DNA of 64,000 bases from Massospora cicadina. Taxonomy: Eukaryota > Entomophthoromycota > Entomophthoromycetes > Entomophthorales > Entomophthoraceae. Below are positions 45,430 through 57,600 of this stretch, in pieces (position 1 is the first letter of the stretch; each line of letters begins with the position of its first letter). Under the pieces are notes generated by a model. It was given only the letters and a program-made list of their open reading frames with translations, searched no databases and was not told the DNA's origin. The stretch covers positions 62,001-126,000 of the forward strand of contig JAKSZP010010629.1 of assembly GCA_022478985.1 (NCBI GenBank), written 5' to 3'. Both the position numbers and the translations under genes were made by a program.

Positions 45430-46875
45430 AGCTCTAATGCCCTTCAGCCTTCTGTTTTTCAGCACATCGCTGTTTGGCAGCGCAGGTGTTTTGTGCTATG
45501 GAGTAAGTGTCAGTATGGGTCACTTTCACGATGGAATTGTTGTTGGGTTTTGCCTTCAGCTTATTTGTCCCCTTGGTACGATTCTTTGGCTTGGTGTGGT
45601 CCTGCAGTGCACCATTGCATGTTGGCAAAAGTTTGGTATGAAGATTAATGGGTGAATTTGTTTTGTTTGAGCTTTGTAACATTGGTCAGGTGCATCTGAC
45701 TCACCCATCATGTCTTCAGGTTGGGTGGCCAATATGATTGGTGGATGGATTCATATGCTGCTTCTGCAGAGAATGACTCAATGTCGTCCTGGAGGTGGGC
45801 GGGCGGGATCACAGACATAGCCATGGCCACATTAGCCACCACTCTGCAGGCCTTCTTGGCCTTCTTACACTCCTGTGGGGACACAGGTTTGACTTGAATA
45901 TAGCACCCCTGAACGCCCCACAGAAAGATGGCATAGGGTCTATAGCCTTTTAATAATAGGTATCTGCACTGCTCATTGTTCTGAGATGATTTCATTTTGG
46001 GTAATGCCCTCCTTGGTGGGGCAGGTGTGGGCCTTGTGGCCAAAATCACAACAGAAGGTGCAGATAGGAGGCGCGCTATCCACGGTGACAAGAATGGGTG
46101 GTATTCTTGCCCATCATTTTCCACAAAAATGGTGTGGGGGATTTGGGTCAAATCTTCTGCAACCCCTTCAGAGGAAGCGATTACAGCAATCACTTTGCCC
46201 GTGCACAGGTCTGGCATGAGCATAAAGTGCTGCATCTCAAAGAATTAGATTTTCCCATATTTGGTGAGCCAGCCAATAAATGGTGCTCCAGTAAAGTGTG
46301 CTTAATCATTGTAGGTAGGAAGTCAAACGTTACTAAAATTTGATTTTATTTAGTCCAGCGAGTGCGCTTCATGTCAACTACCCATTGACCATCTGGGAGG
46401 TCCACCACCACTTTCACCTTTGTGGCTTTGTCCGCCGCTTGTTTGGTTTTGAACCCAAGATCCAATTAACCTTGGGGCATGGAGTGTGGTGCGACGCACA
46501 CTGCATTTAGGAAATGGGTGTGTACATCTTCACAAAAATTTTCCCAAAGCGCCGTTTGTTATATATCCAGGAAAACTCACATCCCATGCTCCACTGACAA
46601 CAGGGACTGGGAGTGCGGCATATTGATGAACTGGTTACATCTTGCTTACCAGGCCAAAATTTTCAGGTAAATGCTAATGCCAGTTTTTTATTAATTTCAT
46701 CTAGGCTGCCAGTGTTGCCAGGACGTTTACAAAACTTGAATGGTGCGGGGCCCACTTCTTTGCCCTTTACTTTGCTCGCCCAACCACTACCCAACATTGG
46801 GTGCACACTAATCCCCTCGATGAGATTATCAAACTTACTTAGACTTAAATTGATATGTTGCAAAAGTGTTTGCAA
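45430..46875 (-). pseudogene. LINE ORF1 with CCHC zinc knuckle
   Basis: The N-terminal part (46,875-46,663) reads MLGSGWASKVKGKEVGPAPF and is the partner of bases 1-113. Near 46,100 the frame shifts. The second frame gives a perfect knuckle CTFCCDFGHKAHTC (CX2CX4HX4C), preceded by a His-Pro-Phe stretch that also precedes the knuckle of the half-LINEs. The downstream Gln/Lys/Ala-rich part ends about 45,430. The protein is homologous to the half-LINE ORF1 in layout but quite diverged. Confidence 0.75.
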
Positions 46876-46924
46876 CGAGAGAGAAAAGTGTTGTAAAGCC
46901 AGTTCATCAACAACTTTTTTAAGG

Positions 46925-47727
46925 GAAAGTGAGCCCTTATGTCACCTCCTAAAAATATTGTACAATTTTTGTAAATGTCGTTCTTTAAGTTGGGTATTAA
47001 ACATTTTAGGCTTTACCTCACCAAAGCGCCAATACACATGTACCCAAACCTTAGTAAACCAAATGTTATTCAAACAGACGCATCTTTCACCGCCTAAGGG
47101 GCAAAGTTATTTAAACAGACGCATCTTATACCGCCTAAGGGGCGATGTTATTTTAAATTGACTCTAGTGGATTTAAAACCCTATGGCTCATTGTATCTAG
47201 ACGTTAGATGTTAATAAGAGATATACACTAACTGAGAAGAAGTATTTGGAATTAATCCATGCATGTAAAAAAACCAGGTAATTGTCTATGTAATGAATTT
47301 TAATTTTAGTGACTGTCCACGCCTTACTTTGAAGATTACAAAATATAAAAGAGGCGTAAGGGTGGCTTAATGAGCTTAGAATTATAAGCCTAAAGTTTTG
47401 ATATCCATCAATGCCTTAATGTAAAACAACAAATCTCCAGTTAGATACTTTATATGCCCATCACGGCCTTATCCTGATTTGGCAAATACTTTATTTAGTT
47501 GATGCTATACTAATAAATAAACTATGACTAGCAGATGTCTAGCGCTCCTCCAAGTAACTAATAAAATGTACTATTGTCAAAAATGGAAGTCTTCATAAAT
47601 CATAATTGGACAGCAATATTGGATACCTAACCTCTCGGAGATAAATGATATTATTAATGTGACTCACAGGGAGATATTGCATGGGTAGTTTAAATATACA
47701 ATGAAGCAGTTGAAACAGTACTACTAT
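46925..47727 (+). pseudogene. RNase H and integrase zinc finger of element G
   Basis: RT-RNase H connection FKLGIKHFRLYLTKAPIHMY (46,989-47,048). Then NVIQTDAS (near 47,060; RNase H catalytic Asp) in a 41-bp tandem duplication, and YTLTEKKYLELIHACKK (47,224-47,274). Near 47,660-47,727 HREILHG and MKQLKQYYY are the start of the H2C2 finger, cut by the chromovirus. The coding resumes at 53,690. Confidence 0.75.
47065..47146 (+). repeat. 41-bp tandem duplication in RNase H of G
   Basis: Two units, 47,065-47,105 and 47,106-47,146. Both contain AAACAGACGCATCTT and CCGCCTAAGGGGC. It duplicates the codons around the catalytic Asp. Confidence 0.8.
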
Positions 47728-48583
47728 TGTAAGGAGAGTGTCTATAACTCTCCTGTTCCCAGCGTGGCAGTGCGCGGTGCACCAGGCCAACTCCATGGAA
47801 CTAGCCGTTAGTGCCAACTTGATTAGAGCCCAGCAGAGGGTGCTGGAGCAATAACCACATAGGCATACAATTGCAAATTTTACAATAAAAAACCCTATAA
47901 GGGCGACGCGGTGCACATATAAAACAGGGTTAAGCGGCCCAGGTTGGAGGGATCCTGAGAAGACAAACGGTGCATGAGGGGAGAGCTGAATGGTACTTGC
48001 AAGGTTAAGTGTAATGGAGCGCGAGATCTCCTCAAGGAGGTTCATGCACAGGAGCATTCTGAATATCATAAGATTTAAAATAACATAAACGGGGTAAAGG
48101 TTTATTTGGGAAGTTGACCAACAAGGAATGTTGGTCGGGGAAAACATATTTAAGCCTGGATGGTAAAATTGGGGTTATGCCGCAGTAGGCCCAAGCAGAG
48201 ACTCACTAATAGGGCAATACTGCCATCCGAGTTAGTGGAATAGGCCAAAACTGACTTCACTTGAGTGATCAACTGAAGTTGGATTCGACCTGAGCGCATT
48301 ATTTCATAGGTTGAATGGGTTTTGAAACCCCATTCATTGACACACCAAACCAAACCATCCCCCTTTATTTGGTAGATAGTTCATTTTAACGCTTGGCCCA
48401 TTGTCAGGGGATGGGCACTTAGCACCCCACGAGGACTAACCTGGGCATATTTTGCCCTTACCCAGCGCAGGTTTAGGGTGTGCTTCAGGTCTGGGAGGCC
48501 CTGTAGCTTCACCTTTTGGGCCTCCAGGCGCCCAGCCTTATCTTTGGGGCTGATCCCCACTATTATGTCATGTGTACATGACA
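47728..48583 (-). repeat. 3' LTR of the chromovirus
   Basis: 856 bp. Ends ACATGACA, where the partner ends ACATGAAA. The purine tract GGGAGGAGAGGGTAG lies just inside (48,598-48,584). Confidence 0.93.
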
Positions 48584-51500
48584 CTACCCTCTCCTCCCAA
48601 TGGGGCTCAACCCCCCTCCAGGGGCTTGCGCCAGGGAAAAGTTCTTGTGGGCAGGGGCCAACTTCATGGCAGTGACAGACGGTTTAGGTGGGGATCCAGC
48701 AGCCTGGGGGAAACGCTCATGGAAGGCTTCAATCAGATCTTGGGCATGCACACAGTCGCACGCTGGAACCCAACTGTTCTCTGCAGCGTCAAAGCCCTTC
48801 CAGGATAACAGGTACTCCAGTCTTCTTTAAATGCGGCGGGAGGTAACTATCTCTTCCACCTCCCACTCAGGCTCCCCATCCATGAGATAGGCCTTGGGAT
48901 TCTTTAGTGGGGGACCCTCAAACAACGTGAGTTTGCTCTCATGAAACACCGAGAAGATCCAAAATGAAGGGGGAAGATCCAGCTTGTATGAGGCATGGCC
49001 CACCTTTATAACAACGCGGTAAGGTCCAATCCTCTTAGGTCCCAGCTTCTTGCAAGGCTTCTTGATAGGGATGTTATGAGCATCAAGCATCACGAGTTCC
49101 CTTCCTTGTATGCAGGACCTACTTGGAGCTTCCCATCAGCGTTCTCCTTATATACCTGCATTGCCGCCTCCAAGCTTATGGAAACCCCCTGGTGGATCTT
49201 CTTGATTGTCTTGGAAAAGTCCACCACTGCTTCAACCTTCGACCCACAGCTGGGCTCCATGTTAAAGGCGGGGTTAAAGCCATGGCTGGAGAAAAATGGG
49301 TAACAACCAATCGAGGAGTGCAAAGTATTATTGTAGCTAAACTGAGACATTAGTAGGTGAGAAGCCCAATCAGAATGGTCTGCAGCGGTGTAACACCGCA
49401 GGAACTGCTCCATGCACTAGTTCACTCGTTCAGTCTGCCCATCTGATTGTGGGTGATAGGCAGTTGAACGGCAAGGGCGAATCTGGCTAGTCTTACACAA
49501 CTCTTCCCAAAAGACAGAGGTAAACTTGGTTCCCCAGTCACTGATAATCTCTTGGGGAACTCCCTGGAGCGCAAACACATTCATGAAGAAAAGCCTGGCC
49601 ATCTCAGCCGCGGTTATTGTAGTTCCGCACGGAATGAAGTGACGAACTTTATTACTGGTCCACCACCACCATGATGGCATTGTAACCATCTGAGACAGGT
49701 AGTTCTACAATAAAGTCTACCAATAGGGAAGTCCAGGGCCATTCAGCTTTCTGGACAGGTACCAACAACCCCGCTAAGGGTTGACAATTTGGCTTCATTT
49801 GGTTGCAGACTAAACATTCCTTAAAGTACCGCCCCACCTGATCAGGCAAGCCCTTCAATTGTATGTGCGCCGGATTAACTCTAATGTCTTTGCTTTCCCA
49901 GGATGACCAATGGTAAGTCCATCATGATGGTCCCGGATGATTTCCATGCGAAGTGGTCCAGCAGGAACCCATAGGCGCCCCTAGAACCACACCATCTCAT
50001 CCTTCATGTGATAGCCCCTGGAGAGATCCTCTTGATTCAACTTGCACTTAGCAAGTAATGTAGTATATTCCGCTGCCAGTGGCTGAGACTGGGCTACCTT
50101 CCTGAACATACTATATTCCTCCGCGTTTTCCAAAGGTGCAAGTGTGGGCCCGTTGGCCAGAGGAGGGGGTTGTTGAGGCAGAAGTTTACTTGGGGAATCA
50201 TCACCTGGGTGTTGTGCACTTCCACCTCCTTGGGATTGGGCGCTAAAGCAGGGTTGCAGCTCAAACCATCCGCCAATCCATTATCCTTGCACTTGTTGAA
50301 CTCATATGAGAATGAGAATTGGGCAAGGGTCTCATGCCACCGGGTCTGCCATGGGGTTAGGACATGAGGCGCGCGGTAGTACAGTAAGGCATGGTGGTCT
50401 GTACGTACATGGAATGGTTGGGTAGAGCCATGCAAGTGGTGACGCCAATATGTCAGCGCCTCCACCACTGCTAGTAACTCCTTGTCATAAACGGTGTAAT
50501 TCAACTCTGGCAGAGAAATTTTCTAGAAAAATATCCCACCGGATGCTCTATCCCATCTTCGCCTACTTGTAACAAGGCGGCTGCTATGGCGAAGTTGGAG
50601 GCATCAGTCGAAACAATGAACTCCTTTGAAGGGTTGATATGGCGAAGAACAGTTGTGGACAACAGGGTGCATTTCACTGCCTGGAAAGCATCCTCCAAAC
50701 TGGGGGACCACTGAAGCACCTTGGCACCGCTAGCCTTGTATAGGGGAGTCGCCACCTCAGACAGATTGGGAGTGAACTTCTTGAGGAACTTACACATCCC
50801 CAAAAAGCTCCGCAATTCCTTGACTGAGGTGGGGGTGGGCTGCTCACGAATTACCTTCTCCTTGTCTGGATTTATCATGTGTCCTTGGTCGAACATGACG
50901 TTGCCCAGAAACGTGACCTGGGACTTAAAGAACTCACACTTTAAAATTTTCAACGTAAGGCTGGCTGCCTTTAACCACTCCACCACTTGCCAAAGGTGAA
51001 CTACATGAGACTCCTGATCAGGGGAAAACACTAGGATATCATCCATGTAGGCGACCGCACATACCCCTAACAGGTCCCCCAACGCTGCATCAATGCGGCG
51101 TTGAAAGATATCAGGGGCATTCTTAAGCCCAAAGGGCATGACCTGAAACTGGAAGTTCCCTTTTCTGGTATGTAATGCGGTCAACCACTCTTATCCCTTT
51201 TTAATCCAGATCTGATTGAACGCGTTGAGGCAATCCAACTTGGAGAAGACCTTCGCCTTCTCCACATAGCGTGAAATCTGCAAATCCAAAGGTATGGGAT
51301 GGAGGTCTGGTACAGTAACGTTGTTAAGGTTACCATAATCTACGCAAGGGGCGTAAGATACCATCGACTTCTCCACAAAGAGTAGGGGGGAGCATACAGG
51401 AGGTACACTGAAAAATCGCACCCTTGGCTAACTGTTCTTTAACCCACACATCCAACGCCTCCTCACCCCAGACAGTCAATGTGTAAATAGGGGAACAGAT

Positions 51501-52148
51501 ATGCACCAGATCCAACATGAGCTTGAAGTCACAATAAAACTCAGAGTGCTCATGGAGTGCGTTGGCAGATGCTGCATCAAAAGAGGATTCCAAACCCTCC
51601 AAGCAAGAAGGTATAGGATTTTCCACTGAGGGCTTCTGCATTGAGGCAAGGCGACAAGGGATACGGTGGGGCCAATGGGGCAAGTTGCCTGGGGCGTTTT
51701 CTTCTGACAAGGGCACAACAAATGTGCGACCATTCTTCATGGTGAGAGACAGGATTTTCTCCTTCAGGTTAGTTCCAACATCAAACTTCCGCCACCACTC
51801 CACACCCAAAATGATAGGGAACAGGAGGTTTTTGATCGCACTGAAGTGATCAGACAACTGGTACTTGCCAAGCTGATAGTCCACTGTCCCAATGATCTTC
51901 AGAGTGGGAATACCTTGGGACGCCCCTCCTCTAAACACATCACCTGGCAAGAAACTCAGCCCAAGGTTTTCGGCTAAGTACTGGTCCATATAGTTTCCAG
52001 AAGTGCCAGTATCCACCAAAATAGTAGTGCTGAGTTTCCCTAAAGGAGAGGAGAGGGTGGCAGTCAATAGAAAATACCCAGAATGGTCTTTATTTATGGA
52101 AGACAATGCCAACACTTCACCAAAAATTTCATCATCTGGTTCAAGCAT
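48584..52148 (-). pseudogene. Chromovirus protease-RT-RNase H-integrase-chromodomain polyprotein
   Basis: From 52,148 the frame contains retropepsin ILVDTGTSGNYMD (DTG at about 52,013). RT has VMPFGLKNAPDIFQ and intact catalytic YMDD (51,049-51,038). RNase H has VSTDASNFAIAAAL and YTVYDKELLAVVEAL, then TDHHALLYY. Integrase has CLVCNQMKP, ISDWGTKFTS and STAYHPQSDGQTERVN (49,463-49,416), then GPYRVV. The chromodomain (48,870-48,740) has WEVEEIV, LEYLLSWKGF and ENSWVP, with one TAA inside. The TAG stop (48,586-48,584) touches the LTR. About six breaks in total (for example near 51,190-51,330, 49,860-50,090 and 49,415). Confidence 0.88.
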
Positions 52149-52821
52149 GCAAAAGAATTGGTGTTGAAATCAAAAAGGGGTGGGATATTTGGCCACTCTT
52201 AATACTGAGGCCAAATACCCCACCATGCCTTCTGCAGGTGCATATACTTGATTTTATTTCAAACAAAGTTCCTTCTCCACCTCCTGAGTGTGCCAGATCA
52301 TGGTAGAGATCAACCGTGGGTTCTTAGGGGTAATCTGATACACCAGAATAGGGTCCTCATCCAAGCCATATGAACAAATAAATGGTTCAGAGATAGAGTC
52401 CAGGGTTTTGTTATAAAACGCATTTTTAGATGTGAATGACCCTATCCCTGGAACTGCGACAGTATGCACAATATAATCCATGGCCAACACCCCCAGGCCC
52501 ATCTGCGCCAATTCTGCCGTCATCATCTGAACGTGCTGGCGAGGGAAAATTTGTTTATTGGAATGAATTTTAGTAAATTTGGTAGAACGTTGGGGAATCA
52601 CGACTTTTGGACATTAAAGTGTCCAAATCCACCAGGTACAAACACAAAGGGTGAATACTTTCCAGTTGGAGGCAACCAAAATAACGCCAAGTTGCTCCAA
52701 CCTTCTGGAAAAAGAGGAAACAGTGGTGCGGCTAACAACAGCCAGAGCCCACAGGTGGTGGCCACTGTTTCCACTTTGGAAAAGTTCCACACAGAAAAAG
52801 TTTGTGCACATAAGAAAAGTG
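52149..52821 (-). pseudogene. Leader and remains of gag of the chromovirus
   Basis: Only 670 bp separate protease from the primer-binding site, too short for a normal Gag. A 115-codon minus frame (52,601-52,254) has no zinc knuckle. On the + strand, 52,600-52,790 reads like a disordered Gln/Asn/Gly/Lys-rich protein (NTKGEYFPVGGNQNN). That could mean an inverted piece or chance. An internal deletion of gag is the simplest view. Confidence 0.45.
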
Positions 52822-52832
52822 GTTGGTTAACT
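52822..52832 (-). other. Self-primer binding site of the chromovirus (Tf1-like)
   Basis: Minus strand AGTTAACCAAC starts two bases inside the 5' LTR. It pairs over 11 nt, with one G-U pair, with GTTGGTTGACT at 53,229-53,219 in the LTR. No tRNA-type TGG start is present. Confidence 0.7.
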
Positions 52833-52834
52833 AA

Positions 52835-53689
52835 TGTAAGGAGAGTTTCTATAACTCTCCTGTTCCCAGCGTGACAGTGTGCAGTGCACCAGGCCAACGT
52901 AAGGAAACTAGCCATTAGTGCCAACGTGATTAGAGCCCAGCAGAGGGTGTTGGAGTAATAACCACATAGGCATACAATTGCAAATTTTACAATAAAAAAC
53001 CTTTATAAGGGCGACGCGGTGCACATACAAAACAGGGCTAAGCGGCCCAGGTTGGAGGGATCCTGGGAAGACAAACGGTGCATGAGGGGAGAGCTGAATG
53101 GTACTTGCAAGGGCAAGTGTAATGGAGTGCAAGTTTTCCTCAAAGAGGTTCGCACACAGAAGCGTTCATAATATTATAAAATTAAAATAACATAAATGGG
53201 GTAAAGGTTTATTTGGGAAGTCAACCAACAAGGAATGTTGGTTGGGGAAAACATATTTAAGCCTGGATGGTAAAATTGGGGTTATGCCACAGTAGGCAAA
53301 GCAGAGACTCACTAATAGGGCAATACTGCCATCCGAGTTAGTGGAATAGGCCAAAACTGACTTCACTTGAGTGATCAACTGAAGTTGGATTCGACCTGAG
53401 CGCATTATTTCATAGGTGGAATGGGTTTTGAAACCCCATTCATTGACACACCAAACCAAACCATCCCCCTTTATTTGGTAGATAGTTCATTTTAACGCTT
53501 GACCCGTTGTCAGGGGCTGGGCACTTGGCACCCCACTAGGACCAACCTGGGCATATTTTGCCCTTACTCAGCGTTAGTTTAGGGTGTGCTTCAGGTCTGG
53601 GAGGCCCTGTAGCTTCACCTTTTGGGCCTCCAGGCGCCCAGCCTTATCTTTGGGGTTGTTCCCCACTATTATGTCATGTGTACATGAAA
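52835..53689 (-). repeat. 5' LTR of the chromovirus
   Basis: 855 bp, TG at 52,835. It contains the TATA-like box and the predicted transcript start. Next to the ACTAT duplication at 53,690-53,694. Confidence 0.93.
53219..53260 (-). promoter_or_regulatory. Chromovirus promoter: TATA-like box and predicted RNA start
   Basis: Minus strand: TTAAATAT at 53,260-53,253, then 24 nt, then GTTGGTTGACT at 53,229. The distance is right for a TATA-driven start, and that start is the segment complementary to the primer-binding site, as in Tf1. AATAAA lies just downstream. Confidence 0.65.
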
Positions 53690-53694
53690 ACTAT

Positions 53695-54620
53695 TATGAC
53701 TTGGTGCATTTTGATTCTCTGAGACCTTCAGCTAATGGAAAAAATGCCAAGCTGAAGCTTATACTGGAATGCCACCTCTTATCAGTTGGTTAAACCCAAT
53801 TTTGCCTGGAATACCTTCTCTAACAACGTTGTGAGTCCACTCTACAACAGTTATAGGCAATCTAATTATATATTAGTAACCATAAATTACCTCAACAAGT
53901 TGGTGGAAGCCAAAGCAACTAAGGACCTAGGAGCCACAATAACAGCCAATTTCATTTTAAATAATATCTATTGTCATGGATGCTCCTAATTGATCCTAAA
54001 AATAACAGAAATAATGTTTCTTTAACGTTTGTCCATGCTAAACAGCCTGTTTAGTATTCATGGGTTATTGTCTATGCCCTATCATCCTGAAAACAACATA
54101 ACCATTGAACAAATTTTGACACTCTTATATCCTGCAAAATTGAATACTGGCAAAACACCCAGTGAAATTTTGTATGCTGCCCGCCGTGTTTGCCATTATT
54201 ATTGCCTTTCATTTATTGATGGGGGCTCACCGTCTCTATTACTATATGGTAATTATTTTATGCTACAAACTATCTTTTACTCATGCAATCATTAAGAGAA
54301 TATGAGATTTACTTATTATTTATAAAATCTCACACAAATCCTCATCCAGTTTCAGAGCAAAGCCTCTTAACACATTGGCTAATAAATTAAGATTGTGAAA
54401 ATGATAATCAGGAGCGTCATACTTTACCCAAATTTGCCAAAGGGGATTTGGTTTTATATCATGATAATTACTTGTATGGATTTTTTAGCAAGTTGGAGCA
54501 CAATTAGAAAGGGCTCTTTAAGATCATAGAGGAAAAAGTCAACTGATTCTTATAAATTTGGATTTCAGTAAGACGTGGGAGATTAAATCTATTTGTCCAG
54601 AAAAAGTTCAAGGCATCCAA
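53695..54620 (+). pseudogene. Integrase of element G, 3' part
   Basis: Begins with YYYDL, joining the H2C2 finger cut at 47,727. The core is recognisable: NVVSPL (near 53,827), SNYILVTINYLNKLVEAKAT (53,861-53,920), TANFILNNIYCHGC, then HGLLSMPYHPENN (54,059-54,097). The C-terminal domain has KGDLVLYHDNYL (54,442-54,477) and KLEHN-KGLFKII (54,493-54,528). No 3' LTR could be recognised behind it. Confidence 0.75.
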
Positions 54621-57600
54621 AGACTCTGGCGTGATATTTTAGCTTTTATATAGACTTAATAACAATTAAGGAAAAAGCTTCTTAATTGGCAATTACCTAA
54701 AAATATACTATATAGTAACAGCTAGCCAAAAGTATTGTGAAAAAATAGTAATCTACTAATTTCCATGGAGAGATATAGTAGAAGTTAAAAAGCTTTTCAG
54801 GAAACTCTCCAAGCACTTTTGAGACTGGATCTATATATGATTCATTCCTCAGATTTTTTGTGGAATTTTATAATCTTTTTAAAGTAGAGATATATCATTG
54901 TGAAAATTGGGTCTGGACCCCTACAGTGGTGGTGGTTGAATCTTTAGATTATGTTTGCCCTAACATCACAAATGATCAAATCTTGAGAATGGGTCAAATT
55001 ACTGCTAATTCCCCCATCTAGTTCTTGGCGTAGGGGGACAAAGAATCGTAAAAATTTGATTATGTACCTTATTCACCCCAATACCTTGGGCAACCTTTAC
55101 AAATAAGTGTTTATTTTCCTTTTTTATAAGTAGACTTGTATGGCCCTGACCAATTAGGAGCTATAGTTTATCTCTTCCACCTGAGAGTTAATGGAAAAGA
55201 ATAAAATCACCTGGCTGGAAGGTATGTAGGGGGATGTGCTTGTTTTAAACCAATTGTCCCACTAGAGGTGGTTTTAGACATAGTCCAAGGACAGATCTTG
55301 AAGCCTATGATTTCATTATTGATAGATTTTATAGTAACTTCAGGCAATGGGGAGGCACAGTCTGGAATATATTGCACTTTGGAGGGCAATTGAGGACTTC
55401 TTCCATACAAAGCTTGAAAGATTGAGTTTGTATAAAGATGAGTCTAATTAAGTAAGCTAAGATTTCACTGGGAGAAATTGTAGCGAATGTATAGAGTCAT
55501 TTGAATCTATTATTTATAAAGGGTTAAATTAAATTTGTTCTAAATCTCTCTAAATCACATTGGTTGCAGGATGATATTGGGTGATAAACAATCAAGTCGA
55601 TCTACTGAGTGAGTAGTCTCTTGAACCAGTAATGACCAAAATTTCTGATCATTTTATATGAGGATTATGTTAGGACACCCATGTTGGGTGATGATACAAT
55701 TATATAAAGATGAGATGGTAGCTCTGGCCAAGATTAAATAAAGGGATAGGGCTTTAATCATTTAGTAGATGATTGAAAGTCAGTATGAGGAATTGCTAGT
55801 CATTTGACGCTTGATTTAGAGGGCCTTTGAAATCAATACTAACCATATGAAAGTGTTCAGAAGGTGCATTTACTTTAAGTTGAGGGCGAGGAGTAGATCT
55901 ATCTTACCTTTTGCATAATAGGTAAAACTATAGGATAATATTAATTGAGGTGAGCATCCCTTCCCAGTAGCTCTGGGATTTATGCCATTCATGGGGTTTC
56001 TAATTTTTTAATGGTCAACTTACAAAATGTCCTTCTAAGATAATATCCATTTTCTCAGAGGGATGAATTTATGGTAAAAATGAGTTGATACTAGCTCTTA
56101 AAGATCACCAAAAGATTTCTATAAAATTCCAATCTTTTCTCTAACTCTTTCTGGATCATGATGCGCTCATCTTTCCACAGTTGAGATTGGCTTAGAAGAT
56201 TGTAGAGGCAAACTTCTTCAGGTTCAGTTAGAGTTAGAAAGGTAATGTAAAAACAATCCTCATTTTTGAACCAGGTCCTGAGCTATGAACAAAAAGAAAG
56301 AATAATTTTGGACCTTTAAAGCCATCGTTCTAGGCGCCAACAGGGTCTTTTTTTGATGGATTTATTCCAACGAGGCATGATCAGTAATTATAGTGAAGTG
56401 GTTCCCATATAAACAGGGTCTGAAATGATTGATGGTAATTAAAAAACTTCCAGGAACTCACATTTGATTACACTATACGTGTGTTTAGCCTTAGATAAAG
56501 GTTTGCTGTTATATGCAATGTAATGGTCCTGATGGTCCACTAAATTTACATTATGTTGGGATAGTATAGCTCCTATATCGATTTCAATAGTGTCAGCAAA
56601 AAAATGATTTGTCAAAGTTGGAGTTTATAATCACAAGAGAGTATGTAAGAGCTAAGCATAGCAAATCACAGAATTGTTGCTGTTCTTTTCCCTACTAAAA
56701 AATACCTTTTTAAACAGATAAAATAATATTTTCAGATCTATCTGCAAATGGAGATTAATTTTGCAGTGATATGTAACCATTCCTAGTAAAACCTGTACAT
56801 CTTGATGGGACTTAGGCAACAGCAGTTTAGAAATTTTTTTACTTTATCTTTTATGTTATAATGCTTCTTGACTTACGTCATAAACCAAAGTTCCTTTCAC
56901 TTTGGAAGAATGAACATTTTGATATTTTTTATTTTATTTAGGTTTGCCATAATTGCTGGAAGACCTCCCTGAGATGAGCTAAATTGGCAGTGAAAGTTCG
57001 CAAGGAGAAGGTTATATCAATAAGATAGACTATGAAGTTAATCCTTTTTAGTAGTATAATAAGTCATACATATCCCTTTAAAGTACCAGGGCATTATATA
57101 ACCCCTGCGGCATTCATGTAGGTTCAAACATCATTTTGTTTAAAATAAGAGAACATTTTTTGCAATCATCAGGTATAGGTTAATATGCCAGTAATCACTG
57201 GTGAGATCCATCAACAAAAATATTTTGATCATGGCATTAGACATAAAGAGTCGTCTATACAAGTAAAGGGGTAACTTTTCTTTTACATGATGGAAGTTAG
57301 TTTGTGATAGTTCATTACAACTAATTACCTCCATCATTTTTGTGATTAATAGCAGAGGGAAGCCCAAGGGCTTTTGGAAAGTACAAGTAGTCCAGCCACT
57401 AATAATTGTTACAACTCAAGAGCCACTTGGAGTTTTCTTTACTTTACTCCCAATAAGCTCAATCTTTGAATGGATATGATCTTCAGTTTCCACTTTGTTG
57501 ATAATTTCACATTTTTACACAATATCCAAGTCTAAAAAATATCCACATAATCTTCCAAAAGGGATTCTAAAACTTGATGCTGATTAAAAGTAAAGGTTTC

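Larger units (their letters stand above)
41681..46890 (-). mobile_element. Nearly full-length LINE with two ORFs
   Basis: This is a minus-strand non-LTR retrotransposon of about 5.2 kb. It has ORF1 with a zinc knuckle, ORF2 with APE-type endonuclease and reverse transcriptase, and a 3' tail ending CCCCAAATAAAATTAAAAAA. It is probably a Tad-like fungal clade, though I cannot place it without a tree. It is inserted between RT and RNase H of element G, which resumes at about 46,925. T/A-rich ends (near 41,670 and 46,905) may be the target duplication, but I cannot fix it. Many frameshifts. Confidence 0.85.
47728..53689 (-). mobile_element. Chromovirus (Ty3/Gypsy with chromodomain), 5,962 bp
   Basis: LTRs 47,728-48,583 and 52,835-53,689 both begin TGTAAGGAGAG and are about 94% alike. 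A perfect 5-bp duplication, ACTAT, lies at 47,723-47,727 and 53,690-53,694. Minus-strand order: self-primer site, a shortened leader/gag region, protease, RT, RNase H, integrase, chromodomain, purine tract, LTR. It splits the H2C2 finger of element G. It is the best preserved element of the window, with a handful of stops. Gag is largely missing, so it depends on others for capsids. Confidence 0.94.

Noticed and set aside
48150..53793. Repeated ORFs such as 48,150-48,353 and 53,166-53,459
   Set aside because: They lie inside the two chromovirus LTRs and are identical because the LTRs are. No coding evidence.
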